Origin: Candidatus Sulfopaludibacter sp. SbA3 | Lineage (GTDB): Bacteria; Acidobacteriota; Terriglobia; Bryobacterales; Bryobacteraceae | Assembly (NCBI GenBank): GCA_945890485.1 | Contig: CAMDCN010000013.1 | Location: forward strand, 123,809-187,808 | Direction: 5' to 3' | Length of the DNA: 64,000 nt | Shown: positions 17,745 through 27,100 of the stretch, in pieces | Layout of the letters: every line of letters starts with the position of its first letter | Position numbering within the stretch: the stretch's first letter is position 1 | The notes under the pieces: generated by a model | The model's database searches: none | What the model was told of the DNA's origin: nothing | The model's input: the letters and a program-made list of their open reading frames with translations, nothing else | Made by a program: the position numbers and the translations under genes

Positions 17745-19436
17745 ATGCAAACGCAGGAAACATTCAATGTCGGGCGGCGCCCGATGGACTTGGAGGACTA
17801 TGTCGATGTCCTTCGCCGGCACAAATCATGGATTCTGGGGCCGCTTTTCGCAGGAGTCGTGATCGCGACGGTCGTGGCGTGCCTATGGCCGGATACCTAT
17901 GTTTCCGCGGCAGTCGTTCGGGTGACCCCTCCGCAAGTGCCGGAGCGCTACGTGCAATCGGCGCTGAACCAGATGTTGAACGAGCGGATCAACAGTATTG
18001 CTCAGCAAGTGCTCAGCCGGAGCACGCTGATCAACATTATTCAGACTTTCGACCTTTACGAGCGGGACCGCCGTCGTCTGCCCATGGAAGACGTGGTGGA
18101 CCGGATGCGCACGAAGGATATCTCGATTGGTATGGTGAGTTCGCTGCAAGGTCAGTCGGCTCGCGCGGGCGCCTTCCCGGTTAGCTTCAAATATGAGGAT
18201 CGGTACAAAGCTCAAAAGGTAACGCAAGAGATCGTCAGCCGTTTGATCAGCGAGAATACGCGGGTGCAATTGGGCGTGACCCAAAACACCACGGAATTTC
18301 TGACCGAAGAGGTGCAGAAGGCCAAAACGCGTCTCGACCAGATTGAACAATCGTTGACCAATTTCCGGATTAAGAATGCGGGGCGACTGCCGGATGAGCG
18401 GGGGATGAATTTCTCTGCGCTGCAAGGAACGGAGACGCGGATTGCGACGATCAACAGCGCGATTCAGCGGATCAATCAGGAAAAGTTGATGCTCGAAGCG
18501 CAGTTGCGCTTGCAGCGGGAGCAGTTTAACCAAGCCGTGGCGGCCGGCGCCGCAGCGGCGGCGGGAGGCGGCCGGGAGGCTGTAAAGTCGCGAGTTGCCA
18601 ACGAGCGCCTGGTGGCTTTGGAGCGGGAAATTCTTGGCGCGGAGCAGGTTTTGGGCCGGCTGCGGGAACAGTACAAGGAAACGTACCCGGACGTGCAGCG
18701 GGTGAAGACGAATTTAGAGGCTCTACAGCGGCAACGGGAACAGCTCATCAAAAAGGAAGAGGAAGCCCACGCGGCGGAGGTCGCCAAACCGGCACCGGCC
18801 AAGGTGGCGCCTAGCTCCGTCCCGATGACCCGGGAGATGCAGGCGATGCAGATTTCCCTGAAACAGATGGAGACTCTGGTCCAGGCCAAGACGAACGAGG
18901 CGCAGGACTACGCGGCCGAGATTGTGCGGCTGAATGGGCAGGTTCGGGAGTTCCAAAACCGGATTGGTTCGACGCCGATGGCCGACCAGGAGTTCTCGGC
19001 TCTGAGCCGGGACTATGAGAGCGCCAAGCTCGAGTATCAACAGCTGCTGGCGAAGCAGAGCGACGCCAAGCGTGGGCAGGAAGTGGAGCGCCGGAATCAG
19101 GGCGAGACGCTGGAGCTGCTCGACACCGCTTCGCTTCCGATTGAGCCGACTGAGCCGAAGCGGCCATTGATTATCGGTGCCGGAGCGGCGCTCGGTTTGC
19201 TCATTGGCCTGCTGCTGGTTGGCGCCCGGGAGATGAAGGATACGACTCTCAAAAACCTGAAAGACGTGCAGGCGTATACGCAGCTGACGGTGCTCGGGTC
19301 GATTCCCCTTCTCGAAGAAGATTTGGTGGTGAAGCGCCGGAAGCGCCTCACCCTATTGGCCTGGTCGACGGCAATTCTCGTTGGGATACTGGTCATGGCC
19401 GGGTCCTTCTACTACTACATCGCTACAAAGCCGTAA
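17745..19436 (+). CDS. Polysaccharide chain-length determinant (GumC/Wzz family)
   Basis: A 563-residue inner-membrane co-polymerase. There is an N-terminal membrane segment (ILGPLFAGVVIATVVACLW, residues about 31-49), a large periplasmic region with long coiled coils (residues about 170-420), and a C-terminal membrane segment near residues 535-557. A PxxP-type junction (SLPIEPTEPKRPLIIG) precedes the last membrane helix, as in Wzz/Wzc proteins. No kinase domain is fused; it is supplied by the next gene. It controls polymer length and, with the Wza-like protein, export. Gap to the BY-kinase gene is 19 bp. Confidence 0.92.
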   Translation: MQTQETFNVGRRPMDLEDYVDVLRRHKSWILGPLFAGVVIATVVACLWPDTYVSAAVVRVTPPQVPERYVQSALNQMLNERINSIAQQVLSRSTLINIIQTFDLYERDRRRLPMEDVVDRMRTKDISIGMVSSLQGQSARAGAFPVSFKYEDRYKAQKVTQEIVSRLISENTRVQLGVTQNTTEFLTEEVQKAKTRLDQIEQSLTNFRIKNAGRLPDERGMNFSALQGTETRIATINSAIQRINQEKLMLEAQLRLQREQFNQAVAAGAAAAAGGGREAVKSRVANERLVALEREILGAEQVLGRLREQYKETYPDVQRVKTNLEALQRQREQLIKKEEEAHAAEVAKPAPAKVAPSSVPMTREMQAMQISLKQMETLVQAKTNEAQDYAAEIVRLNGQVREFQNRIGSTPMADQEFSALSRDYESAKLEYQQLLAKQSDAKRGQEVERRNQGETLELLDTASLPIEPTEPKRPLIIGAGAALGLLIGLLLVGAREMKDTTLKNLKDVQAYTQLTVLGSIPLLEEDLVVKRRKRLTLLAWSTAILVGILVMAGSFYYYIATKP

Positions 19437-19455
19437 CCCTAAGAGAACTATCAGC

Positions 19456-20406
19456 ATGAGCAGAGTTCACGATGCCCTTCGCCGCGCCGAGCGCGCGGGA
19501 ATTTTCCAGCCGCCGCCCGGATCGTCTGTAGCAACGACGATGGTGCCCGCCTACGCGCAGCAGGCACTACAAAGCGTGTCCTCGATGGCCAACGACCCGG
19601 TGAATCTACAGGGTTTGTTGGAGAAGATCGAAGAGATTCCGTTCCGCCCGTTGGCTGATGCCCATTTGATCGATCCAACGCGGCCGAGCGAGGCCCCGAG
19701 CGAAGAGTTCCGCAGTCTGCGCACCCGGCTGAACCATATGCAGAGCCTCAGCCCGATCCACGCGATTGTGGTGACTTCTCCGTCGCCGGCAGAGGGAAAA
19801 TCGTTCACCGCTGTGAATCTTGCTTTGGCGCAGTCTCATCTGGCCGGAAACCTGACCCTTCTGGGGGACTTCGACTTCCGGCGGCCAATCGTCCACACCT
19901 TGTTCCAGGTGGATCGCAGCCCGGGCGTGACCGACTTCCTGCTGGGCCGGGCGAAGTTGCACGAAATCATCAAGAAAGTTTCAGGCACCAACCTCTACAT
20001 CATGCCTGCGGGCGAGGCGGTTTTAAATCCACTCGAATTGTTGAACCTTCGTGAAGTGAAGAGCATGATCGACCGACTCCCTTCGCTGTTCAACTGGGTG
20101 ATTCTGGACACGCCGCCGTTATTGTTTGCCGCCGATGCGAACCTGCTGTCGACGATGTCCCAGGGAACGCTCCTGGTGGTTCGCATTGGGACGACGACAA
20201 TCGACTCGGTTACCCGGGCGATGCAATCTCTGTGCGAAAACAATGTGCTGGGTATTTCGGTGAACGGGGCTCGCCGTGGCGAACTATACAGCCGCTACAC
20301 CTACTACCACTCCTACTACTACTCGACCGAAGCGAAGGCCCGGGAGGACGGCGAAGCCGATACCCTCGCCAAGGCTGAAGCGGCCGCCGAGAAGCCTGAA
20401 AGTTAA
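19456..20406 (+). CDS. BY-kinase (CpsD/CapB-type tyrosine autokinase)
   Basis: A 316-residue cytoplasmic tyrosine kinase; the ATG at 19456 is used because the start region MSRVHDALRRAERAGIF is typical. Walker A is TSPSPAEGKS (about residues 107-116), Walker A' is LLGDFDFRRP, and Walker B is VILDTPPLLF. The C-terminus carries a tyrosine cluster (YSRYTYYHSYYYS) that is the autophosphorylation site in this family. It works with the separate GumC-like transmembrane activator encoded just upstream, the Gram-positive-style split arrangement. The stop overlaps the convergent ketosynthase gene by 4 bp. Confidence 0.94.
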   Translation: MSRVHDALRRAERAGIFQPPPGSSVATTMVPAYAQQALQSVSSMANDPVNLQGLLEKIEEIPFRPLADAHLIDPTRPSEAPSEEFRSLRTRLNHMQSLSPIHAIVVTSPSPAEGKSFTAVNLALAQSHLAGNLTLLGDFDFRRPIVHTLFQVDRSPGVTDFLLGRAKLHEIIKKVSGTNLYIMPAGEAVLNPLELLNLREVKSMIDRLPSLFNWVILDTPPLLFAADANLLSTMSQGTLLVVRIGTTTIDSVTRAMQSLCENNVLGISVNGARRGELYSRYTYYHSYYYSTEAKAREDGEADTLAKAEAAAEKPES

Positions 20407-21656
20407 GACGGGCGGCGCAGGCAGAGCGCGCTGTTCTTGCTGCCGAAAGCGATACAGTTGGCGACGGCCACTTCGATTTGAAGTGGCCGTGCTACGTTTG
20501 GCACGTAGTCGAGATCGCAGTCCGGGTCGGCCGTTTCGAGATTGATGGTGGGTGGCACCACCCCATCGCGCATACCGAGCAGGCACACCGCAACTCCCGC
20601 CGCGCCACTGGCGCCCTGCGGATGGCCAATCAAGCTCTTCACCGAGGATCCGCACAGGCGGTACGCGTGATCGCCGAAGGCGAGGCGCATGGCGCGGGAT
20701 TCGATGCGGTCGTTCAACTGGGTCGACGTGCCGTGGTACTGCACATACTGAACGGCTTCCAGCGGGGCCCCAGCCTCGCGGAGTGCCATTTGCATCGTAC
20801 GGGCGGGCTCTTCGCCGCATTCTTCGAGCCGGACGCGGTGGTAGGCCTCGCAAGTGGATCCATAGCCGGCGATTTCGCCGAGGATGGTGGCGCCGCGCCG
20901 CAGGGCCCGCTCCCGTTCTTCAAGGACAAACATCCACGCTCCTTCGCCGACGACGAAGCCGTCGCGGTCCCCTGAGAAGGGGCGGGACGCCCGATGCGGT
21001 TCCTGGTTCCAACGTTGGGTCATGATGCGCATGAGTTGGAAGCCACGAAGGATGAGCGGAGCGAGCGGCGCGTCGGCGCCGCCAGCCAACATGCAGTCGA
21101 TCATGCCGCACTGAATCTGACGGTAGGCATAGCCGATGGCATCGGTCGACGAGGTACAGCCCGTGGATACAACGTGCGACATGCCGCGGAGGCCGTAGTG
21201 CATGGACACTTCGCTGGCGAGGGTGCCAATCGTGGAGGTCGGGATGACGTAGACGCTGCACTGTTTGTGTTCGCCGGCGAACCAGTGACGGTACTGCTGC
21301 TCGGTCCACTCCTGGCTGCCGCCGCCGGACCCCAGCACAATGCCGATGCCCCGGAGTTGGTCCATCGTCATGTTGGCCGTATCGAGGCCAGCGTGGCCCA
21401 AGGCTTCACCGGCCGCGGCCCGGGCGAGCGGAGTTACCCGCGAGATGTGCGGGCGCTCCTTGGGGTCAGTCCATGCGGTTTCGTCGAAATCCGTGATCTC
21501 GCCGGCGATCTGGACGCCAAACTCTGACGGGTCAAAGCGAGTGATCCGCTTGACGCCGCTTTGCCCGTCCAGGCACGCGCGCCAGAATCGCTCCCTCCCC
21601 AAACCGTTCGGGCTCATCGCCCCGATCCCCGTAACGACTACCCGCCTAGCTTCCAC
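20403..21656 (-). CDS. Beta-ketoacyl-ACP synthase II family (FabF-like ketosynthase)
   Basis: A 417-residue ketosynthase from the GTG at 21656 (VEARRVVVTGIGAMSPNG); the longer upstream frame is an arginine-rich shadow. The catalytic triad is present: Cys in STGCTSSTDAIG, His in YHGTSTQLND (usual FabF has TPLND), and His in KSLIGHPQGASGA. It condenses malonyl-ACP with an acyl-ACP. No acyl carrier protein, ketoreductase or other FAS/PKS gene adjoins it, so it may serve a specialised acyl product rather than housekeeping synthesis. It is divergent by 21 bp from a small membrane protein. Confidence 0.93.
   Translation of the reverse strand: MEARRVVVTGIGAMSPNGLGRERFWRACLDGQSGVKRITRFDPSEFGVQIAGEITDFDETAWTDPKERPHISRVTPLARAAAGEALGHAGLDTANMTMDQLRGIGIVLGSGGGSQEWTEQQYRHWFAGEHKQCSVYVIPTSTIGTLASEVSMHYGLRGMSHVVSTGCTSSTDAIGYAYRQIQCGMIDCMLAGGADAPLAPLILRGFQLMRIMTQRWNQEPHRASRPFSGDRDGFVVGEGAWMFVLEERERALRRGATILGEIAGYGSTCEAYHRVRLEECGEEPARTMQMALREAGAPLEAVQYVQYHGTSTQLNDRIESRAMRLAFGDHAYRLCGSSVKSLIGHPQGASGAAGVAVCLLGMRDGVVPPTINLETADPDCDLDYVPNVARPLQIEVAVANCIAFGSKNSALCLRRPS
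20464..20508. repeat. Two adjacent inverted repeats within the 3' end of the ketosynthase gene
   Basis: An 11-bp perfect stem (20464-20474 with 20480-20490, loop GATTT) is followed at once by a 5-bp stem (20492-20496 with 20504-20508). They sit about 60 bp past the stop of the BY-kinase gene. There is no T-run, so a classical terminator is not shown. They might end or stabilise the exopolysaccharide transcript. Confidence 0.4.
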
Positions 21657-21677
21657 CCTGTTAGTATATGAATTTCG

Positions 21678-22274
21678 ATGGAGACAATTCCCCCGCCGCC
21701 TCCGCCAGCTCCGGAAGAGCCTCCCGAACCTCCCCCTTACGTGGTTGTTCCCGCCCCTCCGGTGCCGATGCCGGTGCTGGCTCCTCCCGCGCCGCAGCCG
21801 GAAACCACTCACCTTTTATTTGCGGGGCTGGAGAGCGGCGTTCTTGGCGCAGTCCTGATGATGGTGTGGTTTGGCCTGGATTCGCTCGTCGAGAGGCAGC
21901 AGTGGTGGGCGATCTTGAATCTGTGGGGATCGGCCATTTACGGGAATGCCGTTTTCCGTATGAGTCTCGGGAAGGCGAGTTTGGCCGGGGCGGCGCTGCA
22001 GCTTTTTCTGGGAGGCGTGGCCGGGGCGGTGATCGCCCTAGCGTTGGGAAGGGTGCAGCGATTCGGCCTGATCGTGCTAGGAGCTCTTGTGGCGGGGGTG
22101 GTCTGGTACGGAATCCTGCAACATGGAATCCTGCGCTCTCTCAATCCGCTGATTGCCCGGATGACGCCGCAACCGGCTACGCTGTTGGCTCACTTACTGT
22201 ACGCTGCGGTGTTGACCCGCATACCCAGCCGCGGCATGAGCTTGGCCGCGGCGTGGGGGCGGGAGCCCGACTAG
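21678..22274 (+). CDS. Small membrane protein with proline-rich N-terminus
   Basis: A 198-residue protein. The first about 45 residues are nearly all Pro, Glu, Val and Ala (PPPPPPAPEEPPEPPP) and should be cytoplasmic and unfolded. Four hydrophobic segments follow (AGLESGVLGAVLMMVWFGL, ASLAGAALQLFLGGVAGAVI, FGLIVLGALVAGVVWYGIL and one more near the end). No family is recognised. The arrangement suggests a membrane anchor with a protein-binding tail. Its stop shares 4 bp (CTAG) with the convergent HAD gene. Confidence 0.7.
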   Translation: METIPPPPPPAPEEPPEPPPYVVVPAPPVPMPVLAPPAPQPETTHLLFAGLESGVLGAVLMMVWFGLDSLVERQQWWAILNLWGSAIYGNAVFRMSLGKASLAGAALQLFLGGVAGAVIALALGRVQRFGLIVLGALVAGVVWYGILQHGILRSLNPLIARMTPQPATLLAHLLYAAVLTRIPSRGMSLAAAWGREPD

Positions 22275-23047
22275 CGAGCGAGTGCCGGCATGGGCAGGAG
22301 TTCAGCGATCGATTCAACGATTCGCGTAGGCTGGAACGGATAGTCCGCGAGATGCGCCCGTTCCGTCGATCCAGTGAGGACGAGGACGGTACGGAAGCCG
22401 AGATCGGTGGCGCCACGGATGTCTGTTTCCATCGTGTCCCCAATCATTGTGATCTCGTCGGTGGAGAGGCCCATCCGCTTTCTGGCGGCGCGCATCATGA
22501 AGGGGTTGGGCTTGCCGACATGGTAAGCCTTCTTGCCGGAGGCTGCTTCCAGCAGGGCGACAATCGCTCCACAGCCGGGGCGCGGACCTTCGTCGGTCGG
22601 ACACCAAGTGTCGGCGTTGGTAGAGATGAGCCCCGCGCCATTGGCAATGCAGCGATGCGCTACTTCGCACATCTCATATGTTAGGGTACGGCCCTCGCCG
22701 ACGACGACGAAGTCGGGCCGGCTGCGGGTAATGGCATATTGCACTTCGTTTAACGCCAGCAGCAGTCCACCCTCACCAATGACAAATGCCGTACCGTTCG
22801 GCTTCTGCTGATGCAGAAAAGCCGCGGTCGCCATGCCAGAGGTGTAGACATGCTCCTGGGTCGTTTCAATCCCCATCTTTTGTAACTTGAACACCACATC
22901 CAACGGCGTGTAAGTGGAGTTATTTGTTAAAAAGAGATAAGGAATTCTCTCTTCGTGGAGATGAGCAATGAACTCGGCGGCTCCAGGGATGGCCGTTGCC
23001 CCCCGGTAAACCACTCCGTCCATATCAATCAGGTAGCCACGTTTCAT
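22271..23047 (-). CDS. HAD-superfamily hydrolase, subfamily IIA (NagD/PGP-like)
   Basis: A 258-residue phosphatase with the four HAD motifs. Motif I is LIDMDGVVYRG at residues 5-15 with the two catalytic Asp, motif II is FLTNNS, the motif III lysine lies in HVGKPNPFMM, and motif IV is MIGDTMETDIRGA. The C2-type cap between residues about 60 and 180 places it in subfamily IIA with NagD, AraL and p-nitrophenyl phosphatases. It probably dephosphorylates small sugar phosphates or phosphoglycolate as a house-cleaning enzyme. Monocistronic. Confidence 0.92.
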   Translation of the reverse strand: MKRGYLIDMDGVVYRGATAIPGAAEFIAHLHEERIPYLFLTNNSTYTPLDVVFKLQKMGIETTQEHVYTSGMATAAFLHQQKPNGTAFVIGEGGLLLALNEVQYAITRSRPDFVVVGEGRTLTYEMCEVAHRCIANGAGLISTNADTWCPTDEGPRPGCGAIVALLEAASGKKAYHVGKPNPFMMRAARKRMGLSTDEITMIGDTMETDIRGATDLGFRTVLVLTGSTERAHLADYPFQPTRIVESIAELLPMPALAR

Positions 23048-23081
23048 GCCCCATTATATAACTTGGGGTGTTGCAATCTGA

Positions 23082-24089
23082 TTAGAAGCCGCGGCTGGGC
23101 CGATAGCCGGGACGTGCGCGGACGCGATATTTCTTGCCGATATCCCCTACAATTTCGACGCCGATTTTCCGGAAACCGTCGTTCGGATTGGTCTGCGGAT
23201 AATAGGTGACGGTGTAAGAGTTGCCAAGGTCTTCGCGGATGGATTCGAAGGCTTCCACCTGTTTTTGCCAGGTTTTTGCGAAATAAGCCTTGCCTCCGGT
23301 GCGGGTGGCGATGCGTTTGAAAACGCCCGAGGAGATGGCGTCGCGGCTGGCCTCAGCCGTGGAGATCACGTAGATCGGGATCCCTTCGTCCTCGGCGACG
23401 GCACGGACATCGTCGGGAGCGACCATGCTGGCGTTATCGGGTCCATTTGAAAATACGATCACCACTTTGCGTCCGGGAACCTTGGCCGCGTCTCGCACTG
23501 TGAGCAAAAGGCCGTTGTAGAGAGCGGCATCGTCCCCGGCGACGGCCTTGCGGAGCCCGAGGATTGCATTATTGCGATCCTTGGTCAGGTCAGCAGCGCG
23601 GGTAAGATTGCGGGAAAAGGTATATACGGCGACGGAGTCGGCGCGATCGAGACCGCGAACGAAATCGGCAATCGCATCGGAGGCGTAAACAAAGCCCCGG
23701 TACATGTAGTTAGAAGTGTCGAAAAGGACAAAAACATTGGTCCCGACGAAAGCGTCGGACTTAACGTCCGGTCCAGCTTTGTCCGTGTCCCCGCCCGGGT
23801 TGAGCGGCTTCATCGTGCCATCGTCGAGGACCTGCATGACCGGCTTGTTGCCCTCAGCGAAGGTGTTTAGCTTCTGCGGGATGCCGTCTTCCATGATGCG
23901 AAAATCGGACGGCTTCAGGCCGTTGACGTACCGGCCTTTGTTGTCCGTAACGGTAAATCCGAGGACGACCATGTCGACTTTGACGCGGAACGTGGGACGG
24001 CTGGTGTCCTGCGCCAGGAGGTAGACTCCGGCTCCGGAAAACATCGCTAGTCCAAATCCTAGTGCCACAATGCTGCGAAGAGACTTCAC
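23082..24089 (-). CDS. VWFA-related Acidobacterial domain protein
   Basis: A 335-residue exported protein with a signal peptide (LGFGLAMFSGAGVYLLAQD), then the beta-sandwich-like segment VDMVVLGFTVTDNKGRYV and GLKPSDFRIMEDG that is characteristic of the VWFA-related Acidobacterial family (TIGR03436). The MIDAS-like strand reads VFVLFDTSNYMYRG, so the canonical DxSxS is degenerate (DTSNYM). Many genes of this family occur per acidobacterial genome and none has a known function. GTG start at 24089 preceded by GAGGAGG. It follows the 1123-residue protein gene by 22 bp, so the two are probably cotranscribed. Confidence 0.92.
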   Translation of the reverse strand: MKSLRSIVALGFGLAMFSGAGVYLLAQDTSRPTFRVKVDMVVLGFTVTDNKGRYVNGLKPSDFRIMEDGIPQKLNTFAEGNKPVMQVLDDGTMKPLNPGGDTDKAGPDVKSDAFVGTNVFVLFDTSNYMYRGFVYASDAIADFVRGLDRADSVAVYTFSRNLTRAADLTKDRNNAILGLRKAVAGDDAALYNGLLLTVRDAAKVPGRKVVIVFSNGPDNASMVAPDDVRAVAEDEGIPIYVISTAEASRDAISSGVFKRIATRTGGKAYFAKTWQKQVEAFESIREDLGNSYTVTYYPQTNPNDGFRKIGVEIVGDIGKKYRVRARPGYRPSRGF

Positions 24090-24111
24090 GACATCCTCCT
24101 CAAAAAAGATT

Positions 24112-27100
24112 CTATTCGAGCCCGGCAGCCGAGGCTACCTTCGTCCGCTTGTTTACCGCATCATGCCCCACTTGGCGAAGGCTGCGCAACAGGGCGGGCC
24201 AATCTTCGAGGTGGGTTGCGAAAATTCGTTCAACCGTGCTTCGTGTCCACTCTGGAATCACGACGTTCAACTGACCGGGGTTCATATAGAGAGCGTCGGC
24301 GATGGAGGCGTAATAGAGCGCGCTCGACTCCCAGCTCTCGGCCATGACCCGGCTCGAATAGCCCATGAGCGTTGGGAATGTGCGGAGGTAAAGCAGCTCG
24401 GGCTGATAGCTATTGGTGAGGGTTGGCTTGGGGGAGCCGAACAGTCTGCTGATCGTTGGATAATTGACGGACTCCGGGGACGCCTTGGCCAAGCGGCGAA
24501 TTTCGCCCGCCAAGTCCTGGTCGCCGACGCCTTCCGTGCCGACAAGGCGCATGGCCAGCACGAACGCCTCGGCCGGGGTGACGTTTTCGAGAGCCTTAAC
24601 GACTGCTCCGTCCGCAAGGAGCCGTCCCACCAGCCGCGCCCGGGCGGGGGGCGCCTGTTGCTGAAGCGTCTCGACCACGCGCGTGCGCAGGCCTTCGTTC
24701 ATCGCTGCTTCAGCCAGGAGGGCATCGGCGTAGCGGAGGTGGAGCGCCGTGAAGTGGAGCTGGTTGGGTGTCACCTCCCAATACCGCGGCACCTTGGCGC
24801 TTTGGACCATCTGCGGAACCAGATCGCCCCAGATCAGAGCCTGTTCCCGGCTGGGAATCAGGAAGTTCTGTTCGGCCTCGGCGAGGGCGTAGGAGAGGCT
24901 GACCAGCGAGCCGACCAGGCGGCCACCGGCGCTGGCGGGCCAACCGGTGCCGACGACTTCCGTATGGCGCCACGTCTGGTTGGCGCCCTGCATGCCGAGG
25001 AAATCATGGCTGCGAACGAAGATGGGATTGGTGTACAGAATCTGCGCGCCGGGCGGTGCATAGTGGGCGTAATTCAGGCCGACCAACGTATCGCGTAAGA
25101 GCGGAGCCAGGCTGGCCTTGATGTCGGCCAAGCGTTCGGGATTGCCCGCAGCCTTTTCAATGGCGGCGCGAAGATTGAGTTTGCGCTGGTTTTCGATGTG
25201 GCGTTCGGCATAGTAGCCAAAGATCAGCGAGTTCTTCTCGACCCCGGACAATCCTGCTCGCGGGAGTTGCACATCGGCGAGCCGTTGCGCGACGCGGGCC
25301 ACAATCGCGGGGTCCACTTTGGCGCCTTTCCCAATGGCGTCAAGGTGTTCTGAAAGATCGAAAATGGCCTTCAGCGACACAAGGCGTTGCGCTTCGAACA
25401 CCTTCATCAGATCCTGAACCAGCGTGATGTGGGATTCGCTCTCCATCTCGGCGTCGAAGCCGGCGAGAAGGTCCAGCATGCGATCCTGCGGGGAGACCTC
25501 GGGGCGGGATTTCGTGGCGGACAAAAGGGTCTTAACGCCTTCTACCCCGGCGTTGAAAACGTCGCGCTCCGATTTCACTTTCGCGAACGCCTGGGTGATT
25601 TGATTGAACACCTTGTCAGCGTCGGCTTCCGGGATACTGCCCTGGCGCAGGAATATCTGCCAGAAGCTGACGAGAGCTTGCAGCGTACCGGCAGCGTCGG
25701 CGCGAACGCCTTGATCGCGGATGGACGCTTCGGCGGTCAACAGATCGAGATAAGAGATGATGGTCTCGTCGGTGAGGCGAGGCGTCTCATTCAAAACTGG
25801 ATACTGCGCACCGAACGTCCGGTATTCGCGGGCGAGGCGATCCACCGTTGCCGGCAGGAGAGGCTTCGCGCGGCGCCGGTTCATATCGCTCAGCGCCATA
25901 TAAATTCGTAACGGTTCGTTCTCGACTGCCTTGCGGCTCAGCGCGAAGAGCGCTTCGATAACGTCATCGGATTCCTTCCAACCGACGGCGGATTTGGTGA
26001 GCTTGCCATCATATTTCCCGTGGGGGTGTTTGACGAACAGGTTCTTCCAGATTTCGACGTTGCCGGGGACGTGGGCGCTGCCGTCGGGATCCAGGCGGAG
26101 GCGAGTGGTGAGCAGGAGGAGATCCGTGTTGGCGCGGAATACCGGACGAGCGGGTCCAGGGCTGGTGAGGCGGCCCTTGACGGCGCCGTAGTAGCGGCGG
26201 AGCCGGGCGGGTTGAGTCAGGAACTCCTGGACAGGCCCGGCAATGCGAGAGATGGAGTCAAAATAGCTGCAGAGCCAACCGTCGTCTTTGGCAACCAGGC
26301 GTTCAAAGAAGGCAGCGGGGTCGGAGGGGGAGGCCCCGGCAAGTTCGGCCCAAATCGCTTCAGCCTTGGGGCCACCGGGGACAACTGCTTTGCCGTCGCG
26401 GATGTAGAACATTCCGCCGAAGAAGTCGAGCACGTGCGAAAAGGCTTTCAGGCGCATCACCGGGATGCTTGCCTTCATCTTGTCTGCGGTTTCACGGTCG
26501 AGCTTAGAGACGCCGAGATAGAGCCGGCAGAGTTGAGGATCGCTGAGGAAGGCGTCGATGAACTCTCCTTGCACCTTTTCTTTTGCGCCGAGCCAGTACT
26601 CCGAGTTGTAGAGGATAGGGACGGAAGTGGAGGCGTAGGGATAGGAGAAGGGCCGGTTGGAGCGAAGGGCCGTTTCGAGTTCGGCAAGGGGGAAACCGGA
26701 ATCGATAGTGAGGAAGGCGCGAGAAGCATTGACTGTTTCAAGCACGACTTCGGCGCCGCAGGCGCCACGCATGCGGTAGCCGAGTACTTTGAGCAGGTCG
26801 CCGGTGATGGCGGAGTCGCACTGGTCAATCTGGATTTTGCGGGCGTCTCCGGCCAGTTTGGCCAGCTCCCGGGCTTGGGTCAGGTAGCGGACGACGAGTT
26901 TTAGGAATTCAGTTTGTTCAAGGCCTTCCGAGGAGTTCGCCGCCTGGTAGCCGTTGGTCACAACGTTTCTGGCGAGCGCAGGAAGGATTTCTTCCTCCGG
27001 CAGGTCGGGGGAAAGGGCGGCCATGCGATTGAAGGAGCGCAGCGGGCCGGGAATTTCCACAGCCGTCCACTCTTGGCCCGTGGTTCGCGGTTTGGGCTCT

